DNA of 64,000 bases from Marinomonas communis (GTDB lineage Bacteria; Pseudomonadota; Gammaproteobacteria; Pseudomonadales; Marinomonadaceae): the NCBI RefSeq assembly GCF_004363305.1, contig NZ_SNZA01000001.1, positions 957,228 to 1,021,227 on the forward strand, read 5' to 3'. The first letter of the stretch is position 1, and each line of letters starts with the position of its first letter. Both the position numbers and the translations under genes were made by a program. Positions 54,930 through 64,000 of this stretch are shown here, in pieces. The notes under the pieces were generated by a model. It was not told the origin of the DNA. It ran no database searches and saw nothing but the letters and a program-made list of their open reading frames with translations.

Positions 54930-54958
54930 AGATAGGGTCAACGAGCTGAAATTGCAAG
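54930..54958 (-). promoter_or_regulatory. Sigma-32-like heat-shock promoter of lon
   Basis: On the minus strand CTTGCAA, 14 bases, CCCTATCT matches the sigma-32 consensus CTTGAAA-N(13-16)-CCCCATNT with two mismatches. Transcription would start near 54920, about 55 bases before the lon ATG. Lon is a known member of the heat-shock regulon in gammaproteobacteria. Confidence 0.65.
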
Positions 54959-55006
54959 CGCAATAAAGAAGGGAATTAAAAGAAAAACAAAAGTTTAGGA
55001 GAGAAT

Positions 55007-55034
55007 TTCGCTTGGGCTGAACAGCCCAAGCGAA
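55007..55034 (-). terminator. Terminator after clpX
   Basis: TTCGCTTGGGCTG and CAGCCCAAGCGAA form a 13-bp stem 14 bases after the clpX stop. The following minus-strand bases are ATTCTCTCC, a weak T-tract. It separates clpPX from lon. Confidence 0.7.
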
Positions 55035-55047
55035 GAACGGATAAAAT

Positions 55048-56331
55048 CTAACCGTTTGAAGCGTCTTTCTGCTCGCTCTCTAATACCATTAGAGGTGCAG
55101 AATCACCACGAATAGATGACGCATCCATTACTACTTTTGCCACATCAGTGCGATTAGGCAATTCATACATACAATCCAGTAAAGAAGACTCTAGAATGCT
55201 ACGCAAACCACGAGCACCCGTCTTACGCTCTAAAGCTAAGTGAGCGGCTTCGCGTAAAGACTCCTCAGTGAATTCAAGTTCAACACCTTCTAGTTCAAAC
55301 AGGTGCTGGTACTGCTTAGTCAAAGCATTCTTAGGCTGGCTTAGAATCGTCATTAAGGCTTCTTCGTCCAGCTCTGAAAGGGTTGCCACAACGGGCAAAC
55401 GACCAACAAACTCTGGAATCAAACCAAATTTAACTAAGTCTTCTGTTTCAACATCATGAATAGACTCAGAGAAAGAACGATTTTCTTCTTTGCTCTTAAC
55501 CGTTGCCTTAAAGCCGATACTGCTTTTCTCAGTACGATCACTGATCACACGCTCAAGGCCAGCAAAGGCACCACCACAAATAAACAGAATGTTCGAAGTG
55601 TCCACTTGAACAAACTCTTGTTGAGGGTGCTTACGTCCACCTTGCGGAGGAACTGATGCAACAGTACCTTCGATCAGTTTCAACAGCGCCTGCTGTACAC
55701 CTTCACCAGATACGTCACGAGTGATGGACGGGTTATCAGATTTACGAGAAATCTTATCGATTTCATCAATGTAAACGATACCTCGCTGCGCCTTATCGAC
55801 GTCGTAATCACAGTTCTGCAGCAGTTTCTGTATGATATTCTCGACGTCTTCACCAACATAACCTGCTTCAGTCAATGTTGTTGCATCGGCAATTGTGAAT
55901 GGCACATCCAAAACACGAGCAAGGGTCTGTGCTAACAGCGTTTTACCGCTACCAGTTGGACCAATCAAAAGAATATTACTCTTGCCAAGCTCAATATCTT
56001 TGTTCGCTAAACCTTGATGACGCAAACGCTTGTAATGGTTATAAACCGCAACCGCCAAGACCTTTTTAGCTCGATCTTGTCCAATTACATAATCATCTAA
56101 CGCTGCAGCAAGTTTTGAAGGTGTCGGCAACTCATCTTTCGCTTCCGCTTCACCTTCACCCTGCATCAATTCTTGCGTAATGATGTTGTTGCAAAGGTCA
56201 ACACATTCATTACAGATATATACCGAAGGGCCAGCAATTAGCTTCTTAACCTCATCCTGACTCTTTCCACAGAAAGAACAGTACAGCAAGCGATCAGAAT
56301 GCTCACCTCGGCTGTATTTATCATCAGACAT
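55048..56331 (-). CDS. clpX: ATP-dependent protease unfoldase ClpX
   Basis: This 427-residue AAA+ unfoldase feeds tagged proteins to ClpP. The N-terminal zinc-binding domain has the four cysteines of CSFCGKSQ ... [10 protein letters not shown]. Walker A is IGPTGSGKT and Walker B is [11 protein letters not shown]; the IGF-type ClpP loop lies later as IGFKA. The order tig-clpP-clpX is canonical, with 15 bp between clpP and clpX. A terminator follows. Confidence 0.97.
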   Translation of the reverse strand: MSDDKYSRGEHSDRLLYCSFCGKSQDEVKKLIAGPSVYICNECVDLCNNIITQELMQGEGEAEAKDELPTPSKLAAALDDYVIGQDRAKKVLAVAVYNHYKRLRHQGLANKDIELGKSNILLIGPTGSGKTLLAQTLARVLDVPFTIADATTLTEAGYVGEDVENIIQKLLQNCDYDVDKAQRGIVYIDEIDKISRKSDNPSITRDVSGEGVQQALLKLIEGTVASVPPQGGRKHPQQEFVQVDTSNILFICGGAFAGLERVISDRTEKSSIGFKATVKSKEENRSFSESIHDVETEDLVKFGLIPEFVGRLPVVATLSELDEEALMTILSQPKNALTKQYQHLFELEGVELEFTEESLREAAHLALERKTGARGLRSILESSLLDCMYELPNRTDVAKVVMDASSIRGDSAPLMVLESEQKDASNG

Positions 56332-56346
56332 TAAAGTCCACCCTTT

Positions 56347-56979
56347 TTATACTTCGCGTTTTTCTAAAATATCGTCAATCAGACCGTATTCTTTAGCCAA
56401 CTGCGGACTCATAAAATTATCACGATCTGTATCTTGCGCAACTTTCTCAATCGGCTGACCTGAGTGATGAGCAATGATTTCGTTCAAACGATGCTTAATA
56501 CCTAGAATTTCGCGAGTGTGAATTTCGATATCAGAAGCCTGACCTTGGTAACCACCTAAAGGCTGGTGAATCATGACACGAGAGTTAGGCAAACAGTAAC
56601 GCTTACCTTCCGCTCCAGCCGTTAGCAACAACGCTCCCATGCTGGCAGCTTGACCGATACACATGGTGCTCACATCAGGCTTAATAAACTGCATAGTATC
56701 ATAAATTGACATGCCTGCTGTCACAGAGCCGCCAGGAGAGTTGATGTACAAATGGATATCCTTATCAGGGTTCTCTGACTCTAAGAATAGCAACTGCGCA
56801 ACAACAAGGTTGGCCATGTGATCTTCTACCTGTCCCACTAAGAAGATGACACGCTCTTTCAGCAAACGAGAGTAAATATCAAAAGAACGTTCGCCACGAG
56901 CTGTCTGCTCAATAACCATTGGGACTAGGCCATTACTTGTAATCGCGACTGGACCAGTTGTAGGGGTCATTAAATTCAT
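56347..56979 (-). CDS. clpP: ClpP protease proteolytic subunit
   Basis: This 210-residue serine protease forms the 14-subunit chamber of ClpXP. The catalytic Ser113 is in GQAASMGA, His138 in [10 protein letters not shown], and the aspartate lies in QDTDRD (183-187). A short N-terminal propeptide is expected. It is upstream of clpX and downstream of tig, separated by a terminator from tig. Length is normal. Confidence 0.97.
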   Translation of the reverse strand: MNLMTPTTGPVAITSNGLVPMVIEQTARGERSFDIYSRLLKERVIFLVGQVEDHMANLVVAQLLFLESENPDKDIHLYINSPGGSVTAGMSIYDTMQFIKPDVSTMCIGQAASMGALLLTAGAEGKRYCLPNSRVMIHQPLGGYQGQASDIEIHTREILGIKHRLNEIIAHHSGQPIEKVAQDTDRDNFMSPQLAKEYGLIDDILEKREV

Positions 56980-57000
56980 ATTCTATTCCTTAAAACGAAA

Positions 57001-57030
57001 AGGCCGGTATAGCTTACGCTATACCGGCCT
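57001..57030 (-). terminator. Terminator between tig and clpP
   Basis: AGGCCGGTATAGC and GCTATACCGGCCT form a perfect 13-bp stem with a TTAC loop. On the minus strand TTTTCGTTTT follows. It ends the tig mRNA, so clpPX relies on its own promoter or on read-through. Confidence 0.8.
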
Positions 57031-57050
57031 ATTAGAATTATAAGCTATGC

Positions 57051-58385
57051 TTATGCTTCTTCAGTCTCTTCTGCTTCAGCAGCTTGAGCTTCTGGCTTGA
57101 TAGCGTCTTCGTAACTTAGAGCTACTTCAGTAATTTGTGCGCTTTCTAGCAGTTTATCAACAACTTGCTCTTCAAGTACAGCAGATTGAACTTGAGCTAG
57201 TTGCTCTTTGTTGTTTAAGTAGAATTCAACTACTTGTTGTGGCTCTTGGTAAGCTTGCGCCATATCTTCCAAGAATGCACGTACACGATCATCTTCTACT
57301 TTAAGTTCGTTCTTCTGGATCACTTCAGAGATCAAAAGACCGATCTTCGCGCGCTTAGTCGCTTCTTCACTGAACAGTTCAGCTGGAAGTTGAGACGGAT
57401 CAAAACCTTCCATGTTGCCGAATTGACGTGCAGCTTGTTGACGTAGACCATTTACTTCTTGCTCTACCAAAGATGCAGGAACATCTACCGGGTTAAGTGC
57501 TAGAAGTTGATCGAATAGAGAGTTTTTAAGCTTAGCTTTTACTGCTTGGCTTAGTTCGCGCTCCATGTTTTTCTGAACTTCAGCACGTAGGCTTGCTAGG
57601 TCAGCAGTCTCTAGACCGAACTTAGAAGCAAACTCGTCATTTAGCTCAGGAAGTACTTGTTCAGCAACTTCGTGGGCAGTAATTTTGAATGATGCTTCTT
57701 TACCCGCTAGGTGCTCAGCTTGGTAGCTTTCTGGGAACGTTACAGTGATTGTACGCTCTTCGCCAGCTTTGATACCTACGATACCTTCTTCGAAGCCAGG
57801 GATCATTGAGTTAGAACCTAGAACCAGTTTGTGGCCTTGTGCTGCGCCACCTTCAAATGCTTCTTCACCTAAGAAACCTTCGAAGTCGATAGTTACTTGA
57901 TCGCCGTCTTTCGCTTCACGCTCAACTGCAGACCACTCAGCATTTTGCTTACGTAGTGTTTCAAGCATAGTATCAACGTCTGCTTCTGTTACATCAGCAA
58001 CAACGCGATTTACTTCAATTTTAGAAGCGTCTGCAAGTTCAATCGTTGGGTAAACTTCAACTTTTGCAACGAACTCTAGATCAGCGCCTTCAGCGATGTT
58101 CTTAGGTTCGATAGCAGGCATACCAGCTGGGTTAATTGATTCAGCTTGGATTGCCTCAACGTAAGCGTCACGCATAACTTGCTCAAGCGCTTCCATACGG
58201 ATGCTTTGACCGAAACGCTTTTTAACAACGCTAACTGGCACTTTACCTTTACGGAAACCATCGATACGTACTGTCTTAGCTGTTTTAGCTACTTCAGCGT
58301 TAACTTTATCATCAATACGTGCAGCAGGAACGCTAATAGTAAGAACGCGTTCGATTGGAGACGTTGTCTCTACAGAAACTTGCAT
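57051..58385 (-). CDS. tig: Trigger factor
   Basis: This 444-residue chaperone binds the ribosome exit and helps nascent chains fold. Order: ribosome-binding domain (signature GFRKGKVPVSVVKKRFG at about residues 43-59), peptidyl-prolyl isomerase FKBP-like domain (DGDQVTIDFEGFLG near 162), and C-terminal helices. Length is normal. It heads the tig-clpP-clpX-lon-hupB-ppiD block on the minus strand; a tRNA-Arg gene lies 108 bp upstream. Confidence 0.97.
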   Translation of the reverse strand: MQVSVETTSPIERVLTISVPAARIDDKVNAEVAKTAKTVRIDGFRKGKVPVSVVKKRFGQSIRMEALEQVMRDAYVEAIQAESINPAGMPAIEPKNIAEGADLEFVAKVEVYPTIELADASKIEVNRVVADVTEADVDTMLETLRKQNAEWSAVEREAKDGDQVTIDFEGFLGEEAFEGGAAQGHKLVLGSNSMIPGFEEGIVGIKAGEERTITVTFPESYQAEHLAGKEASFKITAHEVAEQVLPELNDEFASKFGLETADLASLRAEVQKNMERELSQAVKAKLKNSLFDQLLALNPVDVPASLVEQEVNGLRQQAARQFGNMEGFDPSQLPAELFSEEATKRAKIGLLISEVIQKNELKVEDDRVRAFLEDMAQAYQEPQQVVEFYLNNKEQLAQVQSAVLEEQVVDKLLESAQITEVALSYEDAIKPEAQAAEAEETEEA

Positions 58386-58493
58386 AAAACTTCCTCTTGG
58401 GAACGTGCTTTATTTGTTGACGCCGCCGCGAAGAATCACGACTTAACTTATAGCTCAGTCAACAAGACCAAAAATTTTATTAACGTAATGTAA

Positions 58494-58570
58494 TGGCACG
58501 CCTGGAGGGATTCGAACCCCCGACCATCCCCTTAGAAGGGGGATGCTCTATCCAACTGAGCTACAGGCGC
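58494..58570 (-). tRNA. tRNA-Arg (TCT)
   Basis: A 77-base cloverleaf with CCA encoded. Acceptor arm GCGCCTG...CAGGCGT-GCCA and anticodon loop CTTCTAA (anticodon TCT) are visible, with T-arm GGTTCGAATCC. It reads the AGA/AGG codons. It lies upstream of tig and downstream of a hairpin with a T-run. Confidence 0.97.
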
Positions 58571-58638
58571 AGATACTACATCACAAATAGTGACGCGCTA
58601 TTATATGGAAGGAATATCAATCGTCAACTCAAAGACAT

Positions 58639-58662
58639 AAAAAAGCCCAGCAAAGCTGGGCT
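58639..58662 (-). terminator. Orphan minus-strand intrinsic terminator upstream of tRNA-Arg
   Basis: AGCCCAGC and GCTGGGCT flank AAA, and on the minus strand TTTTTT follows at 58644-58639. It points to a transcript entering from the right, where only the divergent plus-strand gene exists. Confidence 0.75.
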
Positions 58663-58730
58663 AAAAGATAATATATGACTTTTCGTCACCAAGGAACCGA
58701 GAATATATCTAAGCTATACCCTAGTCACTC

Positions 58731-58786
58731 AACAGTACAAATATCACAAAAGGAACGAGAGTGATATTAGTCGCCTGCGTACTGTT
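58731..58786. ncRNA. Candidate structured small RNA segment
   Basis: AACAGTAC (58731-58738) pairs with GTACTGTT (58779-58786), and inside it ATATCAC (58741-58747) pairs with GTGATAT (58761-58767). This gives a two-part stem with a 13-base loop. With the orphan terminator downstream on the minus strand it may be part of a small RNA of about 150-200 bases. It could instead be a 5' leader of the yihY-like gene. No match to a known RNA family was recognised. Confidence 0.35.
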
Positions 58787-58912
58787 TTGCAACCAAAATG
58801 GATCACTTTTATTCCCCTTGCACTATAGATGTGCACTTACCACATTACTTACACATTAGATTGATTGAGCTTTTCTCGCTACAATCCTCTTAAGCTGTTT
58901 GAGGTAACAAGA

Positions 58913-59764
58913 ATGGAAACGAAAGCTGTTAAAAATGCCGCATTACAAAGCTATCAGCTATTAAGATTGGTTTGGAACAGAGCGCTGCGCTACCAGGTAT
59001 CTCTTAGAGCCGCACACTTAACCTTAGCAACGTTACTTGCCGCAGTCCCGATTATTACGATTGTATTTGGCATACTTCGCCTCACGCCTGCGATGGTTGC
59101 CATGCAAGATTCTCTCGTAGCGTATGTGGAAGCACATCTTGCCCCCGGCAGTAGTAGCACCGTAATCCCCTATTTATTATCGTTTTCAGAACAAACCAAA
59201 AACCTACCTGCCGCAGGCATTGCCACCTTGATACTGACAGCACTTCTTCTTCTCAATAGCTTTGAGGGCTCAGTACAAGCCATTTGGCAAATTAAGCAAC
59301 GAAGAAAAATCCGTGAAAGACTGCTTACCTATTGGGCTATTTTAACGCTCGGCCCCATCATGCTCGCAGTAGTAATGAGCTTATATGGCACGCTACTTTC
59401 CTATCAGTTAACAGGAAATTACATACCTAGTGTGCTGGAAGGACTGTTTGAGTTCAGTAGTTACGTGGTTTACTTTCTTCTGCTCTTTACGATTAATTTT
59501 TTAACTCCTAACAACGAGGTAAAAGTGAAATTAACTGCGATTTCAGCAATGCTTGGCGCGATCGCAATTGTTTTACTGAACTCTGTGTTTGCCAATTTCG
59601 CACAATTTTTTGCCAGCTATCAGATTGTTTACGGAGCCTTCGCCGCACTTCCTATTTTTCTAATTTGGCTGCAAGTTAGCTGGCTAATCATATTGCTAAC
59701 CGTCAGTCTTAACGCAACTTTGCATAAACTGGATCGCTATAAAGAGCATTCTAAGTTAGAATGA
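58913..59764 (+). CDS. YihY family inner membrane protein
   Basis: This 283-residue protein has about six hydrophobic segments typical of the YihY (UPF0761) family, formerly mis-annotated as RNase BN. The first segment follows a basic N-terminus and includes HLTLATLLAAVPIITIVFGIL. The family's role is unclear. The ATG at 58913 has GAGGT seven bases before it, whereas an earlier start at 58865 in frame has none. It is followed by the HPRT gene after 33 bp on the same strand. Confidence 0.85.
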   Translation: METKAVKNAALQSYQLLRLVWNRALRYQVSLRAAHLTLATLLAAVPIITIVFGILRLTPAMVAMQDSLVAYVEAHLAPGSSSTVIPYLLSFSEQTKNLPAAGIATLILTALLLLNSFEGSVQAIWQIKQRRKIRERLLTYWAILTLGPIMLAVVMSLYGTLLSYQLTGNYIPSVLEGLFEFSSYVVYFLLLFTINFLTPNNEVKVKLTAISAMLGAIAIVLLNSVFANFAQFFASYQIVYGAFAALPIFLIWLQVSWLIILLTVSLNATLHKLDRYKEHSKLE

Positions 59765-59797
59765 TCGGTCAAACTTTCCTATTACCTAAATATACCT

Positions 59798-60346
59798 ATG
59801 CATAATATCGACGAACTGAATTCCATTATGAACGAGGCGGATTGCCTAATTTCTGAGGCTGAACTGAATGACGCCCTAGATAAAATGGCAAAACAAATCA
59901 CCAACGACCTAGCAGACAAACTTCCTTTGGTTATCTGCGTCATGAATGGCGGTTTATTACCAACAGGCGCACTTATGCAGCGTTTGCAATTCCCACTTGA
60001 GCTAGATTACGTTCATGCTAGTCGCTACGGCATGGAGACAACTGGCAGCACTCTAAACTGGACTCGCTATCCGCAAGCAGACTTTAAGGGTCGCGATGTG
60101 CTCATCGTTGATGATATTTTTGATCAAGGACACACCTTAGAAGCTATCATCAAATGGTTTGAGGAAAACGGCGCGCAAAATGTTTACTCTGCAACGGTCG
60201 TTAACAAGCTACACAACCGTAAAGTTGATATGCGCCCAGACTACAATGGCCTAGACGTAGAAGACCGCTTCTTATTTGGTTACGGCATGGACTACCAAGG
60301 TTACTTCCGCAACTTACAAGGCATATACGCAGTAAAGGGTAAATAA
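59798..60346 (+). CDS. Hypoxanthine-guanine phosphoribosyltransferase
   Basis: This 182-residue enzyme salvages hypoxanthine and guanine with PRPP to give IMP and GMP. The PRPP loop is DVLIVDDIFDQGHTLEA (about 104-120), with the flexible loop SRYGMETTGSTLNW. Length fits the short HPRT of gammaproteobacteria that is distinct from E. coli Gpt. It lies 33 bp after the yihY-like gene and is closed by a strong terminator. Confidence 0.9.
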   Translation: MHNIDELNSIMNEADCLISEAELNDALDKMAKQITNDLADKLPLVICVMNGGLLPTGALMQRLQFPLELDYVHASRYGMETTGSTLNWTRYPQADFKGRDVLIVDDIFDQGHTLEAIIKWFEENGAQNVYSATVVNKLHNRKVDMRPDYNGLDVEDRFLFGYGMDYQGYFRNLQGIYAVKGK

Positions 60347-60373
60347 GAGACTCGAAGGCGTATCAAGAAGCAT

Positions 60374-60400
60374 AAAAAAAGGCGCCTAGCGCCTTTTTTT
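60374..60400. terminator. Bidirectional terminator between the HPRT and sthA genes
   Basis: AAAAAAAGGCGC and GCGCCTTTTTTT form a 12-bp stem with a CTA loop. It serves both convergent genes. Confidence 0.92.
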
Positions 60401-60417
60401 GTGGGTTTAACTCGACG

Positions 60418-61812
60418 TTAGAATACTCGGTTAAAGCCGTTCAATGCCGCAACACGATAAGCTTCAGCCATTGTTGGGTAGTTAAACGTAGTATTTAAGA
60501 AATACTTCAAAGTATTCAATTCACCTGGCTGCTTCATGATTGCCTGACCGATGTGAACGATCTCAGAAGCTTGGTCACCGAAGCAGTGAATACCAAGGAT
60601 CTCAAGTGTTTCTCGGTGGAACAGTAGCTTCAGCATACCCACCGCTTCACCAGTAATCTGAGCTCGAGCCGTATTCTTAAAGAATGCACGCCCAACTTCA
60701 TAAGGCACTTTTTCAGCCGTTAATTCCGCTTCAGTTTTACCTACTGATGAGATTTCAGGGATAGTGTAGATACCTGTCGGAACTTCTGAAATAAAGTGTC
60801 CACCTTCAAGACCTAACATGTTAGCCGCAACAGAACGACCTTGGTCGTAGGCAGCACTCGCTAAGCTTGGCCAACCGATCACATCTCCGGCCGCGTAGAC
60901 GTTCTCAACGGCCGTTTGATACGTATCATTAACAGCTAGCTGGCCACGAGAGTTCGTCTCAAGGCCAATATTTTCAAGACCAAGATTCTCTGTATTGCCA
61001 GAGCGACCGTTACAGAACAACAACGCATCAGCACGGATTTTCTTTCCAGACGCCATCGTCATCACTACATCACGATCAGAACCTTCGACTTTCTCAAATG
61101 TTTCGTTATGGCGAATCAAGATACCACCATCACGTAAGTGATAACTTAGCGCGTCTGTGATTTCATCATCCAAGAAGCTCAATAGTTTCTTGCCTGGGTT
61201 AATCAACTCAACTCTTACACCTAGACCACAGAAGATCGAGGCATATTCACAACCGATAACGCCCGCACCGTAGATAATCAAGGAACGTGGAGTATGGCTA
61301 AGCGTTAAAATACTATCAGAACAGTAAATACGTGGATTCGTGAAGTCGATGTTCGCAGGGTGATATGGTCGCGAGCCTGTCGCGATCACAACTTTCTCAG
61401 CCACTAGCTCTTCAGGACCTTTCTCGTAGGTGTTTACTTCAATAGTGTGTGCGTCTTTAAAACGACCGCGACCAAAAAATACATCGATACGGTTTCGAGC
61501 GTAGTATTCCGTACGACCTAGTACCTGCTTATCGATAACTTTGTTTGCATGCTCAAGCACTTTCGGAAAAGAGAACCAACGTGGCTCACCGATGTCTCGG
61601 AACATAGGGTTGGTGTTGAAAGCAATAATCTCTTTAACCGCATGACGCAGTGCTTTCGACGGAATAGTACCTAAGTGAGTACAGCTACCGCCGACTCGCG
61701 GACTAGCTTCAATGACTGCAACTCGCTTACCCGCTTTAGCTGCATTCATCGCAGCCCCCTCCCCAGCGGGACCGGTACCTAGTACCACGACATCATAATG
61801 TCTAGTCGTCAT
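60418..61812 (-). CDS. sthA: Soluble pyridine nucleotide transhydrogenase
   Basis: This 464-residue FAD enzyme moves hydride between NADPH and NAD+. The N-terminal FAD site [21 protein letters not shown] is followed by [13 protein letters not shown], which keeps Cys44 but has Thr49 where disulfide reductases have the second Cys; this is typical of SthA. The NAD(P) site [16 protein letters not shown] lies midway. It is the last gene of the minus-strand nqr/apbE/nqrM series, 18 bp after nqrM. Confidence 0.95.
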   Translation of the reverse strand: MTTRHYDVVVLGTGPAGEGAAMNAAKAGKRVAVIEASPRVGGSCTHLGTIPSKALRHAVKEIIAFNTNPMFRDIGEPRWFSFPKVLEHANKVIDKQVLGRTEYYARNRIDVFFGRGRFKDAHTIEVNTYEKGPEELVAEKVVIATGSRPYHPANIDFTNPRIYCSDSILTLSHTPRSLIIYGAGVIGCEYASIFCGLGVRVELINPGKKLLSFLDDEITDALSYHLRDGGILIRHNETFEKVEGSDRDVVMTMASGKKIRADALLFCNGRSGNTENLGLENIGLETNSRGQLAVNDTYQTAVENVYAAGDVIGWPSLASAAYDQGRSVAANMLGLEGGHFISEVPTGIYTIPEISSVGKTEAELTAEKVPYEVGRAFFKNTARAQITGEAVGMLKLLFHRETLEILGIHCFGDQASEIVHIGQAIMKQPGELNTLKYFLNTTFNYPTMAEAYRVAALNGFNRVF

Positions 61813-61830
61813 AAGATTTTACTACCTCAT

Positions 61831-62064
61831 CTATTTCGTTGCGTCATAAAACTGATCATCAGAGACCTTGGCTGCTTGTGCTTTCTTAGTTTCCTTTTCG
61901 CACTTCCCTTTATCACCGCCACAAATATCACAAGCCACTTCCATGCCCAGAGCGCTCATGCCGCCACAAGAACCAGAAATAGGCTTACGCCCCATCAGAA
62001 CACCCACTGCCATGGCTACTACCAAAGCAATCATTAATACAAATGCTAATACAATCGTTGTCAT
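61831..62064 (-). CDS. nqrM: Na+-NQR maturation protein NqrM
   Basis: This 77-residue protein is needed to assemble the Na+-NQR complex, probably by delivering iron to the Cys-ligated site in NqrD/NqrE. One N-terminal membrane segment is followed by a Cys-rich part (SCGGMSALGMEVACDICGGDKGKC) with the four cysteines of the family. It sits between apbE and sthA, its usual position. The stop of sthA and start are separated by 18 bp. Confidence 0.92.
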   Translation of the reverse strand: MTTIVLAFVLMIALVVAMAVGVLMGRKPISGSCGGMSALGMEVACDICGGDKGKCEKETKKAQAAKVSDDQFYDATK

Positions 62065-62081
62065 AGTTACCTCAATACAGC

Positions 62082-63098
62082 TTAATTAGAAAGATAAGGT
62101 TCAAATGCATCGGAGTATTGCTCCGCAAAACCAAAGTCTTCTTTCACTAACATATAGGCTGCAATATTGTTGTCTTGAGCAAATTTCAAGCCCGCTTCGG
62201 GACCTAACACCGTTATCGCAGTTGCCAAGCCGTCCGCGCGGGTTGCATTGGCATCAATTACCGTTACAGACACTAATCGATGTGTAATTGGCTTACCGGT
62301 TGTTGGATCAATCGTGTGCGAATAACGCACACCATTCTTTTCAAAATAGTTTCGATAGTCACCAGAAGTCGCAATCGCAATATCGTTTGCTTCGATAACA
62401 CGCTGAGCGACGTTATGACCGCCAGCAGGACTTTCCACCCCTACCAGCCAAGCACTACCATCAAGCTTAGTTCCTGAAACAGACAATTCGCCACCTACTT
62501 CAACAAGATAGTTTTGAATTCCCGCTTTTCTAAGCACTCGCGCCACTTCATCAACACCGTAACCCTTGGCAATAGAAGATAGATCGACATATACATTACG
62601 AGCCTTGGTTAATTCATTGTCTTCCAGGCGCACATAGTGATAACCAACTCTCTCTTTGGCTTCTGCGATATCAGTATCCGTTGGAACTTTATCTTCATGT
62701 TTACCTGGACCGAAACCCCATAAGTTAACCAATGGTCCAACAGTAACATCGTATTTCCCAGCGCTTAATTCACTGATTTTGAGCGCTTCACCCACCACAT
62801 ACGCCATGCCATCAGACACTGTCACAGTCGAACCAGCTGGCTGCTTGTTAAACAGTGACAACTCAGAGCTCGGGTCATAAGTGGACATCAACTTGTTCAC
62901 ATGAACCAAAACATCATCAACCAATGTTTTTAGCTCTTCTCGAGAAGGGGCATCGGCTGTCGTGGTGTATTTAATGGTATACGTTGTTCCCATCGTTGGA
63001 CCTGAAAAGCTTTCCAACTCTGGAGAAAAAGAAACTGCTTTAAAAAGAATGGTGGCAAGAACAATGGCCACTAAAGCCAGTAGAAATTTGTTTTTCAT
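62082..63098 (-). CDS. apbE: FAD:protein FMN transferase (ApbE)
   Basis: This 338-residue enzyme attaches FMN to threonine residues of NqrB and NqrC in the Na+-NQR complex. An N-terminal membrane segment or signal (LLALVAIVLATILFKAVSF) leads to the FAD-binding motif GPTMGTTYTIKY, then ATSGDYRNYFEKNGVRYSHTIDPTTGKPI in the transferase core. No lipobox Cys is seen in the first 30 residues, so it is probably membrane-anchored and not a lipoprotein. It follows nqrF by 74 bp with a terminator between them. Confidence 0.94.
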   Translation of the reverse strand: MKNKFLLALVAIVLATILFKAVSFSPELESFSGPTMGTTYTIKYTTTADAPSREELKTLVDDVLVHVNKLMSTYDPSSELSLFNKQPAGSTVTVSDGMAYVVGEALKISELSAGKYDVTVGPLVNLWGFGPGKHEDKVPTDTDIAEAKERVGYHYVRLEDNELTKARNVYVDLSSIAKGYGVDEVARVLRKAGIQNYLVEVGGELSVSGTKLDGSAWLVGVESPAGGHNVAQRVIEANDIAIATSGDYRNYFEKNGVRYSHTIDPTTGKPITHRLVSVTVIDANATRADGLATAITVLGPEAGLKFAQDNNIAAYMLVKEDFGFAEQYSDAFEPYLSN

Positions 63099-63133
63099 AG
63101 AGACCTAACGTCCTAACAGGGAAAGAAAAACAA

Positions 63134-63157
63134 AGACCCACCAGTTACGGTGGGTCT
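63134..63157 (-). terminator. Terminator after nqrF
   Basis: AGACCCACC and GGTGGGTCT form a 9-bp stem with a 6-base loop. On the minus strand TTTGTTTTTCTTT follows, a good intrinsic terminator. apbE-nqrM-sthA may thus have a separate promoter or use read-through. Confidence 0.85.
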
Positions 63158-63172
63158 GTGTTTTACTCAGTG

Positions 63173-64000
63173 CTAGCCACCAAAGTCATCAAGAAGAATG
63201 TTTTCCTTCTCAACGCCTAAGTCTTCTAGCATCTTGATTACAGACGCGTTCATCATTGGAGGTCCACACATGTAGAACTCACAATCTTCTGGCGCTGGGT
63301 GATCTTTCAGATAGTTTTCATACAACACGTTGTGAATGAAACCAGTCTTACCTTCCCAGTTATCTTCTGGTTGTGGATCAGATAGAGCTAGGTGCCACAC
63401 GAAGTTATCGTTCTCTTCTTGTAGCATGTCGTACTCTTCTGTGTAGAAAGCTTCACGCAAACTACGCGCACCGTACCAGAAAGACATCTTACGCTTAGAG
63501 TTCAGACGCTTAAGCTGGTCGAAAATGTGCGAACGCATAGGCGCCATACCCGCACCACCACCGATGAATACCATCTCAGCATCAGTATCCTTAGCGAAGA
63601 ACTCACCAAACGGACCGTATACCTTAATTTTATCACCTGGCTTCAAGCTGAATACGTAAGAAGACATTTGACCTGGTGGTACATCGTCTTTACCTGGTGG
63701 CGGTGAAGCGATACGAATGTTGAACTTAACAACACCTTTCTCTTCAGGGTAGTTCGCCATTGAGTAAGCACGAATAATGGTCTCATCAACCTTAGAAACA
63801 AATTTCCATAGGTTAAAGTGATCCCAATCACCACGATACTCTTCTTGAATATCAAAGTCTTTGTAGTTAACCGTATGTGGTGGCGCTTCAAGCTGCACAT
63901 AACCACCAGCACGGAAGTCTACGTTTTCACCTTCCGGTAGACGCAACGTCAACTCTTTAATGAAGGTCGCAACGTTCGGGTTAGACTCAACAGTACATTC
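63173..64000 (-). CDS. nqrF: Na+-translocating NADH:quinone reductase subunit F (C-terminal part)
   Basis: This is the C-terminal ~275 residues of NqrF, the NADH-oxidising subunit of the Na+ pump; the gene runs off the right edge. I checked that the frame stays open to base 64000. The FAD-binding RAYSMANYP, the NAD site [17 protein letters not shown] and the C-terminal [21 protein letters not shown] are present. The N-terminal membrane segment and [2Fe-2S] cluster domain are outside the window. nqrA-E presumably lie further to the right. Confidence 0.95.
   Translation of the reverse strand, partial: ECTVESNPNVATFIKELTLRLPEGENVDFRAGGYVQLEAPPHTVNYKDFDIQEEYRGDWDHFNLWKFVSKVDETIIRAYSMANYPEEKGVVKFNIRIASPPPGKDDVPPGQMSSYVFSLKPGDKIKVYGPFGEFFAKDTDAEMVFIGGGAGMAPMRSHIFDQLKRLNSKRKMSFWYGARSLREAFYTEEYDMLQEENDNFVWHLALSDPQPEDNWEGKTGFIHNVLYENYLKDHPAPEDCEFYMCGPPMMNASVIKMLEDLGVEKENILLDDFGG

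Larger units (their letters stand above)
58571..58912. other. Intergenic region with orphan terminator and structured segment
   Basis: No protein gene is visible. The region holds an intrinsic terminator for the minus strand (58639-58662) with no minus-strand gene before it. A two-step inverted repeat sits at 58731-58786. A possible direct repeat (AAGGAAC with GAGA) occurs near 58691 and 58751. The yihY-like gene starts at 58913. See findings for the small RNA possibility. Confidence 0.6.

Noticed and set aside
58663-58912. 6S RNA or Spot 42 identity for the region upstream of tRNA-Arg
   Set aside because: The base pattern and closing stems of those RNAs are not seen; only local stems exist, so it is kept as an unnamed candidate.
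1-64000. CRISPR arrays, insertion sequences, integrase or attachment sites
   Set aside because: No regularly spaced repeats, transposase or integrase frames were seen; the two tRNA genes show no flanking partial duplicates.

Overview
The window is a chromosomal segment of a marine gammaproteobacterium, most likely an Oceanospirillales/Marinomonas-like organism. The evidence is a Na+-translocating NADH:quinone reductase tail (nqrF, apbE, nqrM), soluble transhydrogenase sthA, an rlmKL fusion, rmf, a glucosylglycerate (compatible solute) locus, and TRAP and tripartite-tricarboxylate uptake systems. The genus is an inference from gene content and a GC content in the mid-40s; no rRNA gene is present to confirm it. 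I saw no insertion sequence, prophage or CRISPR array, and the genes are densely packed.

Layout. 1-3.2 kb: the N-terminus of a LapA-type adhesin with a retention module and a probable LapG cleavage site, divergent from a SulP anion transporter/universal stress protein pair. 3.2-6 kb: a GNAT-C39-like peptidase fusion divergent from a RimK-like ATP-grasp ligase. 6.1-11 kb: proC, a TRAP transporter (dctPQM-type) and an AraC regulator. 11-17.2 kb: a minus-strand tctC-tctB-tctA transporter followed by a TctD/TctE-type two-component system and an orphan, PgtC-like periplasmic binding protein. 17.5-18.7 kb: a glyoxylate-type aminotransferase. 19.3-23.4 kb: a three-gene glucosylglycerate cluster (phosphatase, GT81 synthase, GH13_18 phosphorylase) behind a well-spaced sigma-54 promoter with an upstream NtrC-like site. 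23.4-30.9 kb: an ABC exporter, Bcr/CflA-type MFS protein, HopJ-family protein, HAD phosphatase, a 53-aa membrane peptide, a degenerate TyrR-like regulator and a LysR regulator. 30.9-42.1 kb: mainly housekeeping genes (beta-carbonic anhydrase, rlmA, GGDEF-EAL protein, DUF1853, yqcC, DUF3549, purU, rlmKL, rmf, pyrD, DUF2835). 42.2-50 kb: a MoxR/BatABD operon and a Dyp peroxidase. 50-58.6 kb: the protein-quality block ppiD, tRNA-Asp, hupB, lon, clpX, clpP, tig, tRNA-Arg. 58.9-64 kb: yihY-like, an HPRT, then sthA, nqrM, apbE and the 3' part of nqrF.

How the parts work together. The two tripartite carboxylate uptake systems sit next to each other, each with its own regulator, and each has a hairpin right after the binding-protein gene; this probably sets excess binding protein over membrane subunits. 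The glucosylglycerate cluster encodes both synthesis and phosphorolytic breakdown of one solute, and its promoter elements suggest nitrogen control. The tig/clpP/clpX/lon/hupB/ppiD block is the canonical proteostasis arrangement, with a sigma-32-like promoter before lon. The most noteworthy items are the sigma-54/NtrC signals of the glucosylglycerate operon, the divergent acetyltransferase-peptidase/ATP-grasp pair, the sensory binding protein downstream of the TctDE pair, and a structured region with an orphan terminator upstream of tRNA-Arg that could encode a small RNA.
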